64,000 bases of DNA from Sparassis latifolia (Eukaryota > Basidiomycota > Agaricomycetes > Polyporales > Sparassidaceae): the NCBI GenBank assembly GCA_018466975.1, contig JAENRS010000013.1:1-64000 (forward strand). Reading direction: 5' to 3'. Below are positions 62,701 to 64,000 of the stretch, one piece after another (position 1 is the stretch's first letter; the number at the start of each line of letters is the position of its first letter). Both the position numbers and the translations under genes were made by a program. Under the pieces are notes generated by a model. That model worked only from the letters and a program-made list of their open reading frames with translations. It made no database searches and was not told the origin of the DNA.

Positions 62701-63577
62701 CTCAATGGATTCGGGCTGGCCTGCACCCGGCACGTCTTCCGCCATCTCATCATCGTCATCTTTGTCGGCATCGTCGTCCTCATCACTGTCGGCATCATCG
62801 TCATCCTCGCCCTCCTGCTCCTCTCCCTCTCCCTCTCCCTCTCCCTCTCCCCCATCCTCTTCCTCGCTCATCGCATGCACCGCCTTCCCCTGTGCCTTCT
62901 CCTTGCTCTTGCCCTTTCCCTTGTCCTCCCCCGCCTCCATGTGGACGATACGCTCACCCACCATGCCTGTCCCGACGTCATTGTCAGCTCTCTCCTTGCC
63001 TTTCCCCTTGGTGACGAGGTCCCCGGTAGCCAGGTCCTCCTCGTCACGTCCCTGGGTGTCGTCATCGGCTGGCACATTGCCCCAGCCCTCCACTGGCGTA
63101 CTCTTCACCGGTGGCAGCTTGCAATATGGATCTGGTGCAGTCAGTGTGTCGCTCGACGCCTCACAATGCTTGTGACTCACCTTCAGTCCACCACTGCCTT
63201 CCCAGGTCCTCACACTCCCCATACTCGTGCACAGCCAGAGGGTACCTCTTGTATATCCTCTCATCATCGTTCGATATGTGGTCCAGCCGCGCCAGGGCCT
63301 TCTGCTGGTATGCCCGGGTGAATTCCAGCAACGCACTGATGACAATCTCAGGCATCCTCAACGACTTCAAGGGCTGCAGGAAACTCTTTTCAAGCCAACT
63401 CTGTGTGGCATATTTGGTAAGTGCATGCCAGACCTTCGACCGATGACTTACCACTTCGAGGTAAATCCTCGTCTCCCAGTCCGGATAGTGAGGGTCGTCC
63501 TGGCGAGGCGCCGCTGCAACAATGGCCGTCAGTCGCACGGCCTGCAGAACATAGTTGGGGTCGATATCCAGAGGCAT
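59760..63577 (-). CDS. Zn2Cys6 / coiled-coil nuclear protein
   Basis: Minus-strand multi-exon gene, about 1.1 kb codons, starting MPLDIDPNYVLQAVRL (63577). The first ordered part contains WLEKSFLQPLKSLRMPEI and YKRYPLAVHEYGEC. A long low-complexity acidic and Lys/Arg-rich region follows, with EGEGEGEG encoded by a CTCCCT repeat at about 62821-62855. After an intron at about 62029-61983 comes a perfect fungal Zn2Cys6 spacing (Cys-x2-Cys-x6-Cys-x9-Cys-x2-Cys-x6-Cys, 61971-61879). An NSGEV repeat region (about 61480-61360), where the frame changes, is followed by VMGGRLGPMVPVITRK. The C-terminal long coiled coil (ELRQEFLTHKDGMEVQFQER to SLDAFREKVDSAM) stops at 59760. The Zn cluster suggests sequence-specific DNA binding. 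The frame change near 61450 could be a real lesion or a missed intron. Confidence 0.6.
61360..61480 (-). repeat. 15-bp coding repeat (NSGEV)
   Basis: Repeats of AACTCTGGCGAGGTC and variants, read as NSGEV / KSGA(P/V) units. The reading frame of the host gene changes inside this array near 61440-61455, as expected of slippage. Confidence 0.6.
62819..62856. repeat. CTCCCT microsatellite
   Basis: Short run of CTCCCT hexamers on the plus strand; on the minus strand it encodes alternating Glu-Gly in the acidic region of the Zn2Cys6 protein. Confidence 0.85.
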
Positions 63578-63787
63578 GGTGAGCTTAGCAGAAGAAAGCG
63601 TGAGGGTGTTTCAAAAGCAGAGGTTGCAGTACAGCGGAGGCGGAGCAGATGACGCTATGAGCTGGCTGACGCGATCTGCACCAAGTTCAACTTCACACGC
63701 CACGCGACCACGTGCTTTGCACGTGATCGCTGGACTTGCGCGATTTCTCAAGTCTCTCAAGGTCAGTGTGACCTGCCGCAAGTTCTC

Positions 63788-64000
63788 ATGGCTCCCAACA
63801 GTAAGTTCTATTGCTCTCCTTGTGGAATCTGACTCCTTTGTGATGTTATCTGACCTTTCTATGTCATATCAATCCCCTTTCTACAACTGATCTCCCGCGA
63901 TCCAGGACTGATCGAAGACTTGTCTGCTCGCCACAATCTACCTGCCATGGCCAGTGACGCGGAACCTCCTGACATGCTGGACATTACGATGGGCAAGTCG
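63788..64000 (+). CDS. Start of a plus-strand gene, runs off window
   Basis: ATG at 63788 (MAPN), a 13-base first exon, a 105-base intron (GTAAGT...GATCCAG, 63801-63905), then an exon open to the window end, reading RLIEDLSARHNLPAMASDAE and onward. It is divergent from the Zn2Cys6 gene, with about 210 bases between the two starts. No family can be assigned from 36 residues. Confidence 0.5.

Noticed and set aside
62219..63175. Plus-strand 318-codon frame rich in Ser
   Set aside because: Antisense shadow of the acidic/Lys-rich region of the minus-strand Zn2Cys6 gene.

Overview
This is nuclear DNA of a filamentous basidiomycete, most likely an agaricomycete. The evidence is introns of about 50 nt, KDZ transposase with a CxC2 cysteine cluster next to a TET/JBP-type dioxygenase, tyrosine-recombinase retroelements, chromodomain Ty3/gypsy elements, and Helitron, hAT, PIF/Harbinger and Tc1/mariner copies all in one place. 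Only one conserved host housekeeping gene is recognised: cytosolic isoleucyl-tRNA synthetase (35483-39480, minus). The rest is a nested archive of mobile elements. The species cannot be told from the sequence.

Layout: 0.3-0.7 kb holds DNA-transposon ends. 0.9-11.0 kb has a decayed PIF/Harbinger transposase and, about 8 kb away in convergent orientation, a decayed Myb/SANT-like partner. Between them lies a 7.65-kb quasi-palindrome of about 170-bp tandem repeats, capped by 33-bp GTGGGCCCAC minisatellites and invaded by a palindromic element with tRNA-like arms. 11.0-13.9 kb is a Helitron helicase remnant with a C-terminal cysteine-protease domain, split by a SINE. 13.9-30.5 kb is an old minus-strand chromodomain gypsy element. 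It is split first by a hAT element (14051-17486, 8-bp target duplication) and second by a young LTR retrotransposon (18225-26221, two 641-bp LTRs, AACAG duplication). 30.8-31.55 kb is the 3' end of a copia element. 31.6-32.3 kb holds a small predicted gene and 32.3-35.5 kb shows no convincing gene.

41.1-47.2 kb is a minus-strand DIRS-like RT/RNase H/tyrosine-recombinase element. It is interrupted by two MITE-like elements with 2-bp duplications and by an apparently intact 3.4-kb Tc1/mariner element that carries two convergent multi-exon genes. 47.3-48.5 kb is a third copy of the GGGCCC minisatellite. 48.5-64 kb is a CpG-rich, GGCGA/TCGCC-rich block. It has KDZ transposase, a TET/JBP-type dioxygenase, a small coiled-coil gene, an HMG-like gene, a Zn2Cys6/coiled-coil gene and the start of one more gene.

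The most interesting items are these. (1) The Tc1/mariner element has a second, intact 524-aa gene inside its terminal inverted repeats. (2) The young gypsy element has two overlapping tiny membrane-protein ORFs and a zinc-knuckle ORF after pol, a probable self-priming site, and a GGGTTTT heptamer at the gag stop. (3) The KDZ/TET block sits beside older elements whose in-frame stops are almost all TGA, as expected if methylated CGA codons decayed. (4) The giant palindrome. All joins, introns and families were read by eye; no search or alignment was run.
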